Source of the DNA: an uncultured Armatimonadota bacterium
GTDB lineage: Bacteria; Armatimonadota; Fimbriimonadia; Fimbriimonadales; Fimbriimonadaceae
Length of the DNA: 64,000 bases
Reading direction: 5' to 3'
Assembly: GCA_903927025.1 (NCBI GenBank)
Contig: CAIYLG010000008.1
Span: 62,001 to 126,000 of the forward strand
In this document: positions 45,817 to 55,800 of the stretch, piece after piece
Numbering within the stretch: position 1 is the first letter of the stretch
Layout: each line of letters starts with the position of its first letter
Notes under the pieces: generated by a model
Seen by the model: only the letters and a program-made list of their open reading frames with translations
What the model was told of the DNA's origin: nothing
Database searches by the model: none
Translations under genes and position numbers: made by a program

Positions 45817-48800
45817 CTACTGCTGAATCGGGACTGGGCTCCACTGGGGCGAGATCGTCTCGAAGAACACGTTGGGGGTACCGGCTCGAGAGCTGCTCCA
45901 GAAGAGCCAGATCAGCGGCGGCCTTCTTGAGGAGGCCGCGAGGAAGGAGTAGGGGTCAAGGAACGCCGTCAGGTCGGACTCCGTGACGGTGCCGTCGATC
46001 GGGATCTGCACTTCAGACGACTCGCTGACAAGACCAACCTTCAGCGTCACGTTCACGAAGGTGGTTGTGTTGTCCTCCTTGAGCGCCGTGTACCGAACGT
46101 TGATGGTGTTGTCTTCGTCGAGGCCGGTGAAGTAGATCCTTCCATTGGCCGGATCCAGTTCGTAGGCGCTGTTGGCGCGAGTGGATCCACTGAGAATCAA
46201 GTTAACCGGGTTGCCCAAGTTGTCCGTTGCGATTCTCGCTGGGAGCTGGATACCGAACCGAGCGGTGGTGATGTACGGCCGACCAGGAGTGCTTGGGCTG
46301 TCTGCACCACGGTTGTAGGTGAATACCAGCCTGTCGTTGGTGATGTCGTCTCCCAGCACTGCAAACGCGCCGCTTGGTCGATGCCAAGGAGCTGCGTTGC
46401 TGATCTGGCGGTGATCGTACATCACAGTCGCCTTGGCGTATCCTGCGCCGCCACCAGCAGAGACTCGAAGGAATCTCGGAGTGTAGGTCAGCAAGATCTG
46501 CGCACTGGAGCTAGGAGTCGTCGTTGCGAACCTCACCGTTCCCAGCGTGGTGTCAAAGTAAACCTTGCCGCCCAGCAGAGTCTGGAAGCTGATGATGCCT
46601 GTCTGGCGATCATAAGTCTCAGATCCGGCCACTAGGAGCGAGGTGGTGACGCCGTTGAGGGTCTGCGCAAGCACGATCTGCTTCGCTGGATCCCATTGCA
46701 TACCGAGCGCACGGTATTCGCCGGATTGTCCGGAGGCAACCAAGATCTCATTGTCCTGCTCGGCAAAGTCCACAAATGCGCTTTGGTCGCTAGCGGGATT
46801 GTCGATCGACAGTCCATTTGCATCCACCACCGCAAAGTTCGAGGAGGACAGCTTCATGTGTCCCAGATAAACCTCTGGGTTGGCATGACCTTCAACCTGA
46901 CCGGTGAACGTGAGGTCCACCACACTATCGCCCGGCTTGAAGATGTTGCCCACGCCGTTGTAGACGCGGCCACTCGCAGACACTCCGGTCACAGACTGGA
47001 ATCCATTGCCGAATGGCAGCGCAACCGAAGGGCCGAACTTGGTTCCATCGAAGTACGAGTAGTACACATTGGACGTGCCTGCCGCAGTCGCCGGATAGAA
47101 CACCAGCGCTCCGGAAGCTGTCTGGACCACCGCTGGCTTGCCCTTCACGCTCTGCGTGTCGGTCAACAGTCCAATCGGCTGGGGCGGCGTTCCAACGGTT
47201 CCACCGCTACTCGGCGTCACCTTTGTGATGAAGATCGCCGATTCGCCGATGCGACCACCAGAAACGCTCTTCTGAGCCGATCCGGTGAACACCATGAACA
47301 TGTCGGAGAAGTAGGAAGACGCGGCGAACGGATTGGTGAGACCACCAGTCGGGAACGCTGGGTTGCCGAACTTCACTGTCGAACCGATTACGGATTCTCC
47401 GGTCTGGCTGCTGAACAGAACGTCCGGTGCCTGAGTGGGGTATCCCGCCGCGCCCTGGTTGAACCACTGCGTGTTGGATCCTGGCAGGAAGTTGTTCAAG
47501 TCCGAGATCGGCGAGAACGGATCAGCGCTGCCCGTCACTCCGAAGCTGCCAAACTTAGCTCCGTTGTTGAGGTTGCCGAAGTACAGGCGGTACGAACCGA
47601 GGTCCGTTGTCAACGCTGGAGCCGTTGGGGTCCAGTTTGGACGATCCGACGAGAACGCGACGATCAGGCCGCCATTTGGATCTCTTACCATCGCCGGCTG
47701 AATGTTGCTATAAGACAGCGGGTTCGCCGCGGAGGCAGGAGCCAGATTGTCCAGCATCGATGCGGTGTAAGGCGTAGGCGATGTGGTCAGCTGCGATTCT
47801 CGAATGTTGAAGTTCAATGTGAACGTTGGGTCGGAATAGGTTTCCGGTGCACCGTTGAACATCGACCAGATCTCCGAGTTGTTCGCATCCTCAAAGACGC
47901 GCATGATCTGAGAGTACGGGCCCACCGGCATACCGATGGGTATCGAAACACCCACCCGAGGAGCAACCGGCGGATAAAGAAGCGTACCGGCGCCGCCCGC
48001 GCCTTGAGTCTTGTTGAGAACGTCTGGCAACGGAATGCTGGTACCAGAAGGAATAAATGTTCCCGTGGTTCCCAGGTTCGCATTCGCACGACGTACCATG
48101 TTGGCGGTGAGCTGAGGAGGAGACACGTCCGTGACTCGGCCCTTCTGGAACGCAACCTGTTGGCCGATAGGCGCAACCGGTGCGAACGTGGTGTCGATGT
48201 CGCTCCAGAGGTCCAGGAATCCGTCCAGATACCCAAGCGTATCGTTGGACGCGGAGTAGATGCCCCACGGCGTTGGGTTCGCGTTGATCGTCGGCGGATT
48301 GCCGTACGGCAACTGAGATCCCTTCGCGACTCGAACGTTGAGCAAATTGACGTTTCCTTGGTTCAGCACCGTGAACGGCTGGAAGAGTCCTGAGTAGTTG
48401 CCAGCCCATGGCTCGAAGATTCCGGCGCCGTTGCTGGCTCCAGTTGGGTCATAGGCCTGGGTTCCCGTTGCCTTGCCTGGGCGAAGCGGCGAGTAGCCGG
48501 TTCCCTCTGCAAGCGTTCCAAGATTGACCGTCGGCGTTGAAACCGATATCTTCTCGTCGACATCAACCGAAGTCATCAGGTTGAAGCCTCGATACGCTTC
48601 CTGAGGAGTGCCGTCCAACAGTCCGTTGCCGTTGCTGTCCACAAAGGCTCGGACACGGCCGAAGTAGCCTTGAGGAAGCAGCGAGCCAGCCGAGTTCGGC
48701 ACCAGGGCACCACCGAGAGATACTTGACCGTTGGTATTTGCTGGCTGGAACTTCGGCACGTTGATTGTCATGTTGAACAGCGTCGGCTGGAACACTCGAG

Positions 48801-51800
48801 TTGTCGGCGAGTCTCCTAGCTGCATCTGTCTCAGCTGACCGGTTCCCGGATCCTTAACCATCGGCGGGATCAGGCTGACCGGATTGAACCGTGGATTGGC
48901 CGGAGTTCCGTTCGGATCCTTGACAACCTGAATCTGGGTCGTTTGGATGTCCGGATAGTCAAGGCTGGTATTCGGATAGTTATCCGGATAGTCCTCGAAA
49001 TTCGCATAGTAAAGCGGGTTCAACGGCTTATAAATCGCCTGTCTGCCACCCTGCCAGGCAAGGTTCTTGACATCGACGCGCACCTCGCCGAGACCGGTGC
49101 CATCCGGCACCATCAAACCCATCATGCTGCGGTCAATGACGTAGACCGGGGCGATGATTGAGGTTCCGTGATTAGCGATACCTGCCGAGGTTCCCAACAG
49201 CTGTGTGACCTTGCTCGGCTCTGCCAAAAGACCGGCGTTAATCGCGGGACTTCCGTTGACCAGGTTCTCTGGGTTGGAAGGCGAGTTGGACAGTCCGATC
49301 GACAGAATGTCCGTTCCAGGCAATCCGTTGTTGGACGGGTCAGGCATCGACAGCGCAATCGGGTTGGCCACGTAGTACGGCTGTCTTGCGTTGCCATTAC
49401 GCTGATTCTGAGCGACGGTCTGCTGGGCACCAAAGGTGTTTAGCGAACTGGTTGATAGAGACACTGTGATCGTTCCCGATCCAGGCGGCAGCGACTGGTT
49501 GCCGCCCGACTGAAATGGGAAGGCCAAAACTGCATAGCCATCCAGCAGCGTCTGGTTTGCCGTGATTGGGTCAGTGAACAGAGGCGGGTTGGTGCTGTGG
49601 TTCACATCCGTGAACTGCCGCGCCTCGACCGAGATCGACCGAATCGTCTTTCCGCCGGAACTGAAACTGACGTTGACGATGGGAGGAGGCACCGGATTGC
49701 CCTTTGTATCCGTCGTCGCAAACGGGAAGTCGTGCACGAGCAGGTAAACAGTCTCACCCCATTCGAAAGCCAAAGGCTTTCTAACGAATTTATACGTGGG
49801 ACTGAGAGCCTGCAGGTACGTTAGGTTTTGCCCAGTCGGCAACCTCAAAAGGTTGTAGCCCGCTTGAGTGACGAGGTCGACCTGCGTCAACCTCCAAGCG
49901 TCGCCTGCAGGGTTGTTTTCAGAAATGCCCTCACTACCGGGGGCGTTGCCGAGGCTGCCGCTTCCCGCCGTGTTGCTGAAAGCATAGAGGAAGCCACCCT
50001 GATCCGCACCGTACATCCAGTTATTGGAAATCGCCATGTTGGCGACCACCGGCCCAGGAAGGTTCGTTCGGAACCAAGCTTGACGTGTCCCATCGAGGTT
50101 TGAGGTGAGAGGATCCGCGAACAGAGCTTCGAACCGATTGTCAGGAGTTGGAATCGTGATGACTGGCGAAAGTCCGAGGGCGCCACTGGTCTGATAGACC
50201 TGCATTTTTGTAAACGAGATGCCAGCCTGGCTGCCCACGTTGAGTTCGTTAGTCGGATTCCACGGGATCGGGGTTGCCGTCGAGCTGCTTGCAAAGGCTC
50301 CTGTGACCGCATCAAAGCAGTAAACATATCCGTTCTGATTGAGAACGTAAACGAAGCCGTCAGCGTTGGTGTACGTCGCATTGACCTTATCCTGCTCGAC
50401 CACCGCAGGGCTGGACGTGAAGGACAAAGTCGGAACCGCTAAAGTCGCTAGGGTAATGGCATCGGTGATGTTTCCACCAGCATAGGTCCAGAACGGGCCG
50501 GATGCGGTGGAGGCGTTGTTCACCTTCATGCAATAGAACACACCATTGGAGTCATCGGCAGTGTTCTGGTTGGTTCCGAAGTACAGGTAGGCACTGCCGT
50601 TGAACTCGGCATAGACCGGAGTCATTGTGATGGCACCGATCGTCTGGCTGTTCTTAGCCGGGTACTGCCAAATTTCGTTGGTAGTGTGCGCTCCCGCATT
50701 TCCAATCGCGTTCAGAGCGTACATTCGCCCATTGACGGAAGGAGCGTAAATTGTTGGAATGTTTCCTGGAGCCCCGTAGGCCACGGATCCTTGGAACGGG
50801 CCGAGGTTGCCGTTGGCGCCTGGCGACGCCGGATAGGTCCAGACTCGCTTGGTCGTTCCAATTCCAGTGCTCATCACCGGCGCGGCAGCGTTACCATCCA
50901 TGTCGATGCAGTACACGCGACCGTTCGTGCTTCCAATGTAGAGATAGCTGTTCGGATTTCCGCTTGAGTCCGCTGGAATACCAGGCGTCTGAACGACCAC
51001 ACCCGAGCTAAAGCCGAACCCAGTCGGCATTTCCGAGCTAGCGTCTGCAACCGCGTTCGGGTCGGTGTCGGTAGCGCCTAGGGTGCTTGGATAGCTCCAA
51101 TATTCTGTCGTCGTCCCGTCGGCGTTGCCAGCGGAGTCGAGGCAGTGAATCACACCGTTCTCGTCTGCCACAACCACGACCTGGGTGAATACATCCTTTC
51201 CGAGGGTGTGGTTATAGACCCAGCAGTTTGCCATCACCGGCGTTGAAGTAATCGCCTGGTTCTGCTCACCAACGAAGATCACCTCGTCCGCGTAAACCTT
51301 CTTGCCTACATCGTTACCGGTGACCGCATTGTACGAGACGTTGGTGACCATCACAGACAGAGGCGAAGTCGTCTGAGTGTTGGAGAATCGTCGGTCTCCA
51401 ATCTTGACCCAACCGCCAGCAACAGTCTGGTCAACGAAATACGGATGTTGCACGCCATTCTCGGTGATCACATACTGCACTCCCGCTCCATAGGTGTGGG
51501 TCGCGTCATTGCCTGGAACGTAGGCGTAAATTTGGTACGTGCCGGTATTGAGCAAGGGCGGCGCGTAGGTGACGGCATCCGTAAATCCGTAGACGAACGT
51601 GGTTGGATCCTGAGCACCTGGAGTGCCAAGAACGTCGTACTCCGCCGTGTTCGTACCCTTCTTGGGCAGAGTTGGATCCGTGACCCATGTGTTGTTCGGG
51701 CTGGAATTTGAAAGGGATACATCCCAGACAACAGCATTCGCCGAACTCTCTGTGGGCGAGTAGTTCCACGTTGGAGTCGGGCTCGCGTTTGGATAGGAGC

Positions 51801-52833
51801 TAACGACCCCAGTAATTAGAGTCGTGAAGGCGCTTCGCGATCCACTCGCTGCGACCACTCCTCCAGAAGAGAACTGATTGAGGGCAGCGACAACTCGGGG
51901 GCTGTCGATGGTATTCACCGTTCCATCTGGATTGACGAGCCGAGACGAAACTGGGCTCGCGTTGTAGAAGCCGTTCGTCGGCACGCACATTGCGGCGTCG
52001 GCATACACCAGCTGGGAAGTTTTGCCTGTGGAACCGTAAGGAATGGTGTTGTACAGCGTGATCTTAATTGGATTGATCCCGTCGTACGGATACACCATGT
52101 TGGTCGAGAAACCACCATTTCCTAGGCGAATGAACCCGCCACCAGAGGCGTAGGTATCGATCGTCTCAAAGACGGTCGATCCTGCTGAGGTACTGATCGA
52201 GTAGGTGAAGTATCGTTGTGGATACTGGGTCGCTGGGTTGGCTGACTGATTAACCTGGGGACCAACCGGTACCCAGACATATAGAGCATAGAGATTAGGC
52301 CCCGTAGTCGGAGTGAACGTCCAAGTTGCCGATGCCGTTGCCTTTGTGGCAGGGGTCTCGTTTGGAAAAAACTGGGGGTTATCCATCGGAACAGTCGTCG
52401 ACGTAAGATACGCCGGTGCTCGCTCGCTGGAATTTGTGTTCGAAACTGGTTCTAAGTACGGCTCTGCCGCATCCTGGTTGTTCTGATTCAGTGCGAACGG
52501 ATCAGCGTTCCAAGTAGCACCGGAAAACGAAAACGTCCCTATCGTGTTTACGGGATAGGCGGGATACACCGAAGGGTCATCGGTGTTGTCAACGAGGAGG
52601 CTATTCACGTACTTGCTGTCCGGGCTGTTCGGCGTGAACCAGTTCAGGTAGGTGAACCCTGGGCCAGCGTCCGCGTTATAGCCGGTTCGGCTGGAGTACC
52701 CCTTGAGGGCGGGCCAGTCGTCAACCTGCGCGCTCGCGACGCTGCTGATCAGCATCGTTCCTGCAAGCGCCAGTAGGGGGAGCAGAATGCTCTTTCTGGT
52801 TGCCATAGATCTCACCAAAATGTTTTCTTTCAT
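45817..52833 (-). CDS. giant secreted protein (2338 aa) with PQQ/beta-propeller-like repeats
   Basis: Signal peptide LLPLLALAGTMLISSVASAQ; repeats such as YLYIGSTNGRVYCIDMDGNA / TIYAPSVNGRMYALNAIGNA / VVVVADENGVIHCLDSAGNADG. Confidence 0.85.
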   Translation of the reverse strand: MKENILVRSMATRKSILLPLLALAGTMLISSVASAQVDDWPALKGYSSRTGYNADAGPGFTYLNWFTPNSPDSKYVNSLLVDNTDDPSVYPAYPVNTIGTFSFSGATWNADPFALNQNNQDAAEPYLEPVSNTNSSERAPAYLTSTTVPMDNPQFFPNETPATKATASATWTFTPTTGPNLYALYVWVPVGPQVNQSANPATQYPQRYFTYSISTSAGSTVFETIDTYASGGGFIRLGNGGFSTNMVYPYDGINPIKITLYNTIPYGSTGKTSQLVYADAAMCVPTNGFYNASPVSSRLVNPDGTVNTIDSPRVVAALNQFSSGGVVAASGSRSAFTTLITGVVSSYPNASPTPTWNYSPTESSANAVVWDVSLSNSSPNNTWVTDPTLPKKGTNTAEYDVLGTPGAQDPTTFVYGFTDAVTYAPPLLNTGTYQIYAYVPGNDATHTYGAGVQYVITENGVQHPYFVDQTVAGGWVKIGDRRFSNTQTTSPLSVMVTNVSYNAVTGNDVGKKVYADEVIFVGEQNQAITSTPVMANCWVYNHTLGKDVFTQVVVVADENGVIHCLDSAGNADGTTTEYWSYPSTLGATDTDPNAVADASSEMPTGFGFSSGVVVQTPGIPADSSGNPNSYLYIGSTNGRVYCIDMDGNAAAPVMSTGIGTTKRVWTYPASPGANGNLGPFQGSVAYGAPGNIPTIYAPSVNGRMYALNAIGNAGAHTTNEIWQYPAKNSQTIGAITMTPVYAEFNGSAYLYFGTNQNTADDSNGVFYCMKVNNASTASGPFWTYAGGNITDAITLATLAVPTLSFTSSPAVVEQDKVNATYTNADGFVYVLNQNGYVYCFDAVTGAFASSSTATPIPWNPTNELNVGSQAGISFTKMQVYQTSGALGLSPVITIPTPDNRFEALFADPLTSNLDGTRQAWFRTNLPGPVVANMAISNNWMYGADQGGFLYAFSNTAGSGSLGNAPGSEGISENNPAGDAWRLTQVDLVTQAGYNLLRLPTGQNLTYLQALSPTYKFVRKPLAFEWGETVYLLVHDFPFATTDTKGNPVPPPIVNVSFSSGGKTIRSISVEARQFTDVNHSTNPPLFTDPITANQTLLDGYAVLAFPFQSGGNQSLPPGSGTITVSLSTSSLNTFGAQQTVAQNQRNGNARQPYYVANPIALSMPDPSNNGLPGTDILSIGLSNSPSNPENLVNGSPAINAGLLAEPSKVTQLLGTSAGIANHGTSIIAPVYVIDRSMMGLMVPDGTGLGEVRVDVKNLAWQGGRQAIYKPLNPLYYANFEDYPDNYPNTSLDYPDIQTTQIQVVKDPNGTPANPRFNPVSLIPPMVKDPGTGQLRQMQLGDSPTTRVFQPTLFNMTINVPKFQPANTNGQVSLGGALVPNSAGSLLPQGYFGRVRAFVDSNGNGLLDGTPQEAYRGFNLMTSVDVDEKISVSTPTVNLGTLAEGTGYSPLRPGKATGTQAYDPTGASNGAGIFEPWAGNYSGLFQPFTVLNQGNVNLLNVRVAKGSQLPYGNPPTINANPTPWGIYSASNDTLGYLDGFLDLWSDIDTTFAPVAPIGQQVAFQKGRVTDVSPPQLTANMVRRANANLGTTGTFIPSGTSIPLPDVLNKTQGAGGAGTLLYPPVAPRVGVSIPIGMPVGPYSQIMRVFEDANNSEIWSMFNGAPETYSDPTFTLNFNIRESQLTTSPTPYTASMLDNLAPASAANPLSYSNIQPAMVRDPNGGLIVAFSSDRPNWTPTAPALTTDLGSYRLYFGNLNNGAKFGSFGVTGSADPFSPISDLNNFLPGSNTQWFNQGAAGYPTQAPDVLFSSQTGESVIGSTVKFGNPAFPTGGLTNPFAASSYFSDMFMVFTGSAQKSVSGGRIGESAIFITKVTPSSGGTVGTPPQPIGLLTDTQSVKGKPAVVQTASGALVFYPATAAGTSNVYYSYFDGTKFGPSVALPFGNGFQSVTGVSASGRVYNGVGNIFKPGDSVVDLTFTGQVEGHANPEVYLGHMKLSSSNFAVVDANGLSIDNPASDQSAFVDFAEQDNEILVASGQSGEYRALGMQWDPAKQIVLAQTLNGVTTSLLVAGSETYDRQTGIISFQTLLGGKVYFDTTLGTVRFATTTPSSSAQILLTYTPRFLRVSAGGGAGYAKATVMYDHRQISNAAPWHRPSGAFAVLGDDITNDRLVFTYNRGADSPSTPGRPYITTARFGIQLPARIATDNLGNPVNLILSGSTRANSAYELDPANGRIYFTGLDEDNTINVRYTALKEDNTTTFVNVTLKVGLVSESSEVQIPIDGTVTESDLTAFLDPYSFLAASSRRPPLIWLFWSSSRAGTPNVFFETISPQWSPVPIQQ

Positions 52834-55800
52834 CGTCGATCAGCAAAAACGGGAAGTACCAGGCCTCGGAACGCTGTCGAGCCTGCTGTTCGCAGGTCAA
52901 GCGTCACGCTCTTGGAGTTGAATCCGAGATTCAGCAGCGAGAAGTTGGCGGAGTTAATCGTGCCATCCACTTGCATGACTTCTCCCGAGAAAGGACTGTT
53001 CCCAACCGTGGCTCCGTAATAGCCGTTGACAATAAGGACCTCGCCGGAATCCAGCCTTCTTGCAAAAACGGCCCGGAGGTCCTTTGCGTTGGTGCCAGAA
53101 GGGACTAGGTTGAGGCCGACGGGAGTCTGGAAGATGTTTCGATAAACCTCGTTGGGCATCATCCAGTCCACGCCGAGAGATTGAGACGCGCCCTGAGTTG
53201 GGTCGTACTGCACTTCGTAGACGCCAGTGCCGTCTGCGACCATGATCGCAATCATCGTGGTTGAGGAACTAGCACCCAGTTGGAGGACCTTGGCAGTCAC
53301 CGAGGTGAGGCCGTTCAGCCGATGGGCACCGCCTTTTCGGCGTACCGCAACCTGAGCGCCGTAAGTCGTGGACGTGTCAACAAGGTTGTCGAACGTGCCC
53401 GAATTAGGATCCCAGAACTGGGTCGCAGAGACGTCGGGGGTCGCGATTTCATTGAATACCGCCGCTCCGGCTGGGTTCAGAGGATCGTAGATCACGATGC
53501 CTCCGGTTCCATTGAGCGACTCGGCTGGGGCCGTTGGCGACGGCGAATCTAGGCCTGCGCCCACTCGGGTGGGAAGCGTGCCATTGATTCCGCAAACGTA
53601 CACATAGTGTCCGCCGCTAGGTCCATTGCCGGGCATGAGAACTCGAGAGACGCTGCTGTAGGCATACTGGCGACCCGAGACCGAAGCCGGGCTGTGCCAA
53701 AGGAGCACACCAACCTGAGGAGCGCCAGCAACGGTGACCGGCTGGCCGACCTGCTGGGTGTTCGGGTTGTAGTAGAAGCGATCGATGACTTCCACCAGTC
53801 GCTTGTTGCCCGTATCGGCAACAAGGTAGTGCTGCCAAAACTCATAGTTACTGATCTCGTTATCGCCAATCGAGACCGATGCCGCACCACCTGCAACGTT
53901 GACCACCGTGGTGTAGTACAGGGCGTCTCGCGGGCCGCTGAGCACGAGCGTTTCGCCAGGAGCGTAGCCACCAGGGGTAAACGTGGGGTCAAGCTGGAAT
54001 CCAGTGATGGATCTCTGCTCGACGCCGTTCTTATCCATTGTCGCCACCCGGTTCGCACCGGCATCGGCAAACAGAATCGTGGACTCCCCAAGCTTATAAG
54101 CCTTCGTCGGACGGATGAGCGGCTTGGTCACACCTGCGGTGTTGATGGCGCTCTGACCTGCACTCGTCGTGCTGCTTGTGGACCAGATCGGATTGCCGCT
54201 GGGGTCCATTTCAAGGATACGGCCCTCGTCGCAGATAAGGAAGTTGGACTTGGCAAACGTGTATAGCCCGGTATCGCCCCAGGCGGCCAGTGCGCCATCT
54301 CCGCCAATCGCACCATACGCGCTTGTCGAAGTCGCGCTGAGCACAGTCTGATTGAGCTTGACTTTGAAGTCCTCAAAACTCGTCGCCGCCGAAATCTGGG
54401 GCCAGACCACGTTGGGGTCAGCCGTGAACGGAGCGGTCGAGTCGATGGTCCATAGCTGATTCAGCCAAGGTTGAGCCGCTAACGGGTGAAGCTGAGCCGC
54501 AGGTATCTGCGCGTTCACACCGTACATGAGACCGGTGAAGCCAGGAATACCGCCACTGTATGCGCCGTTCAGAACGCTATACAGGTACGAATCCACTCCA
54601 ATGAAGACAGAGTTTCCAGTAACCAGCGGAGTGCCGCCGCCCGGGTAAGCGCCGTCAATAACGTGGAACCACTGAACAGGGTTCCATACCGAGCCGCCAA
54701 CCGTGTCAGGGTAGACCAACCGGTCAGGCGTTCCCGTCTGCCGGATGATCACGGGCTGGCTCAGGCTGATACAGTTGGTGATCTGCCCCTTCGTGGTATC
54801 CGCCAGAGTTGGGAACGTGAGAATTCCCGTCGCGGCGTCATAGCTATAGAAGCCAGAACCCAAGACCGACTGCGACTCCGGAGCGGAGGTGATGCTGCTC
54901 TTGGCAAAATCAGACTGGATGACCTGGAAGCCATCCGTCAGTGAACCCACGTTAATAGTCGCCGTTTGAGGCTCCGCATTGAGCGCCATCAAGATCGTCG
55001 CTGGAATCGAGTTGATCGGAGCACCTGATGAGGTCGCCTTCTTCGCGGCGACGGTGATGAACACCTGACCGTTTCGAATCGCAGGCCCACCGCGAATCTC
55101 AAAGTTGGACAGCGCCGGGTTGCCCAGGAACATTGGAGCAAATTGCTGAACGATCGAGTCATGGTCCGACATCACTGCCGGCACTGTGACTTCAGTGGTC
55201 TGGTTCAGAATCGTGTTGTACTGGCCGTACAGCTCATACCGCATGATGCAGTTGAAGGAGCCAAAGCCCTGTTCACGGAAGCCATAGAGGCTAGCCCCAG
55301 GTCCGCCCGAAATCTTCTGCGTGCCGGAAGGCGCGGTTGAGTGAACCACGTAAGCGGTGCCCTGTGGTGAAAGTGCGACTGCGCCATTGATCACACGATC
55401 TGGCGTCATGGGCGTGTCAGGGAGGACCACGTGTCCACGCTCGACTTGGCTCAGCGCTCCCGCGGTGCTGTCTCCCCAGTCAATTGTGTAGTCCAGGCGG
55501 AAACCAGAGACGGTTGCCGGTAGGCCGGTAACGCCAGTCTTGAAGGCAAAGCTCAGAATGCCGCTTCCCAAGTTCTGGGGAGGCACATTGCTGAAGTAAT
55601 TGGACATTTGAGCGTCAGTCCAAGGAGTTCCACTTGAATCCAAAACCGTGAGCTTTACCGCGCGGCTGCCCGTACCGGTATAGATCGGAAGGCTTCCGTG
55701 GAGGCTGGCACGCGTGGTGACCTGCAGAGCGGAAGACCCTGTGGTACCCGGAAGCGGGTCAACCTGGCTGGGGACTTCTCCGCGTGAACCGATCCAGATG

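Noticed and set aside
46696-48393. Long plus-strand ORF (565 aa) inside the 2338-aa gene
   Set aside because: Antisense shadow of a real, signal-peptide-bearing, terminator-flanked gene; Arg/His/Val-rich composition and no recognisable motif
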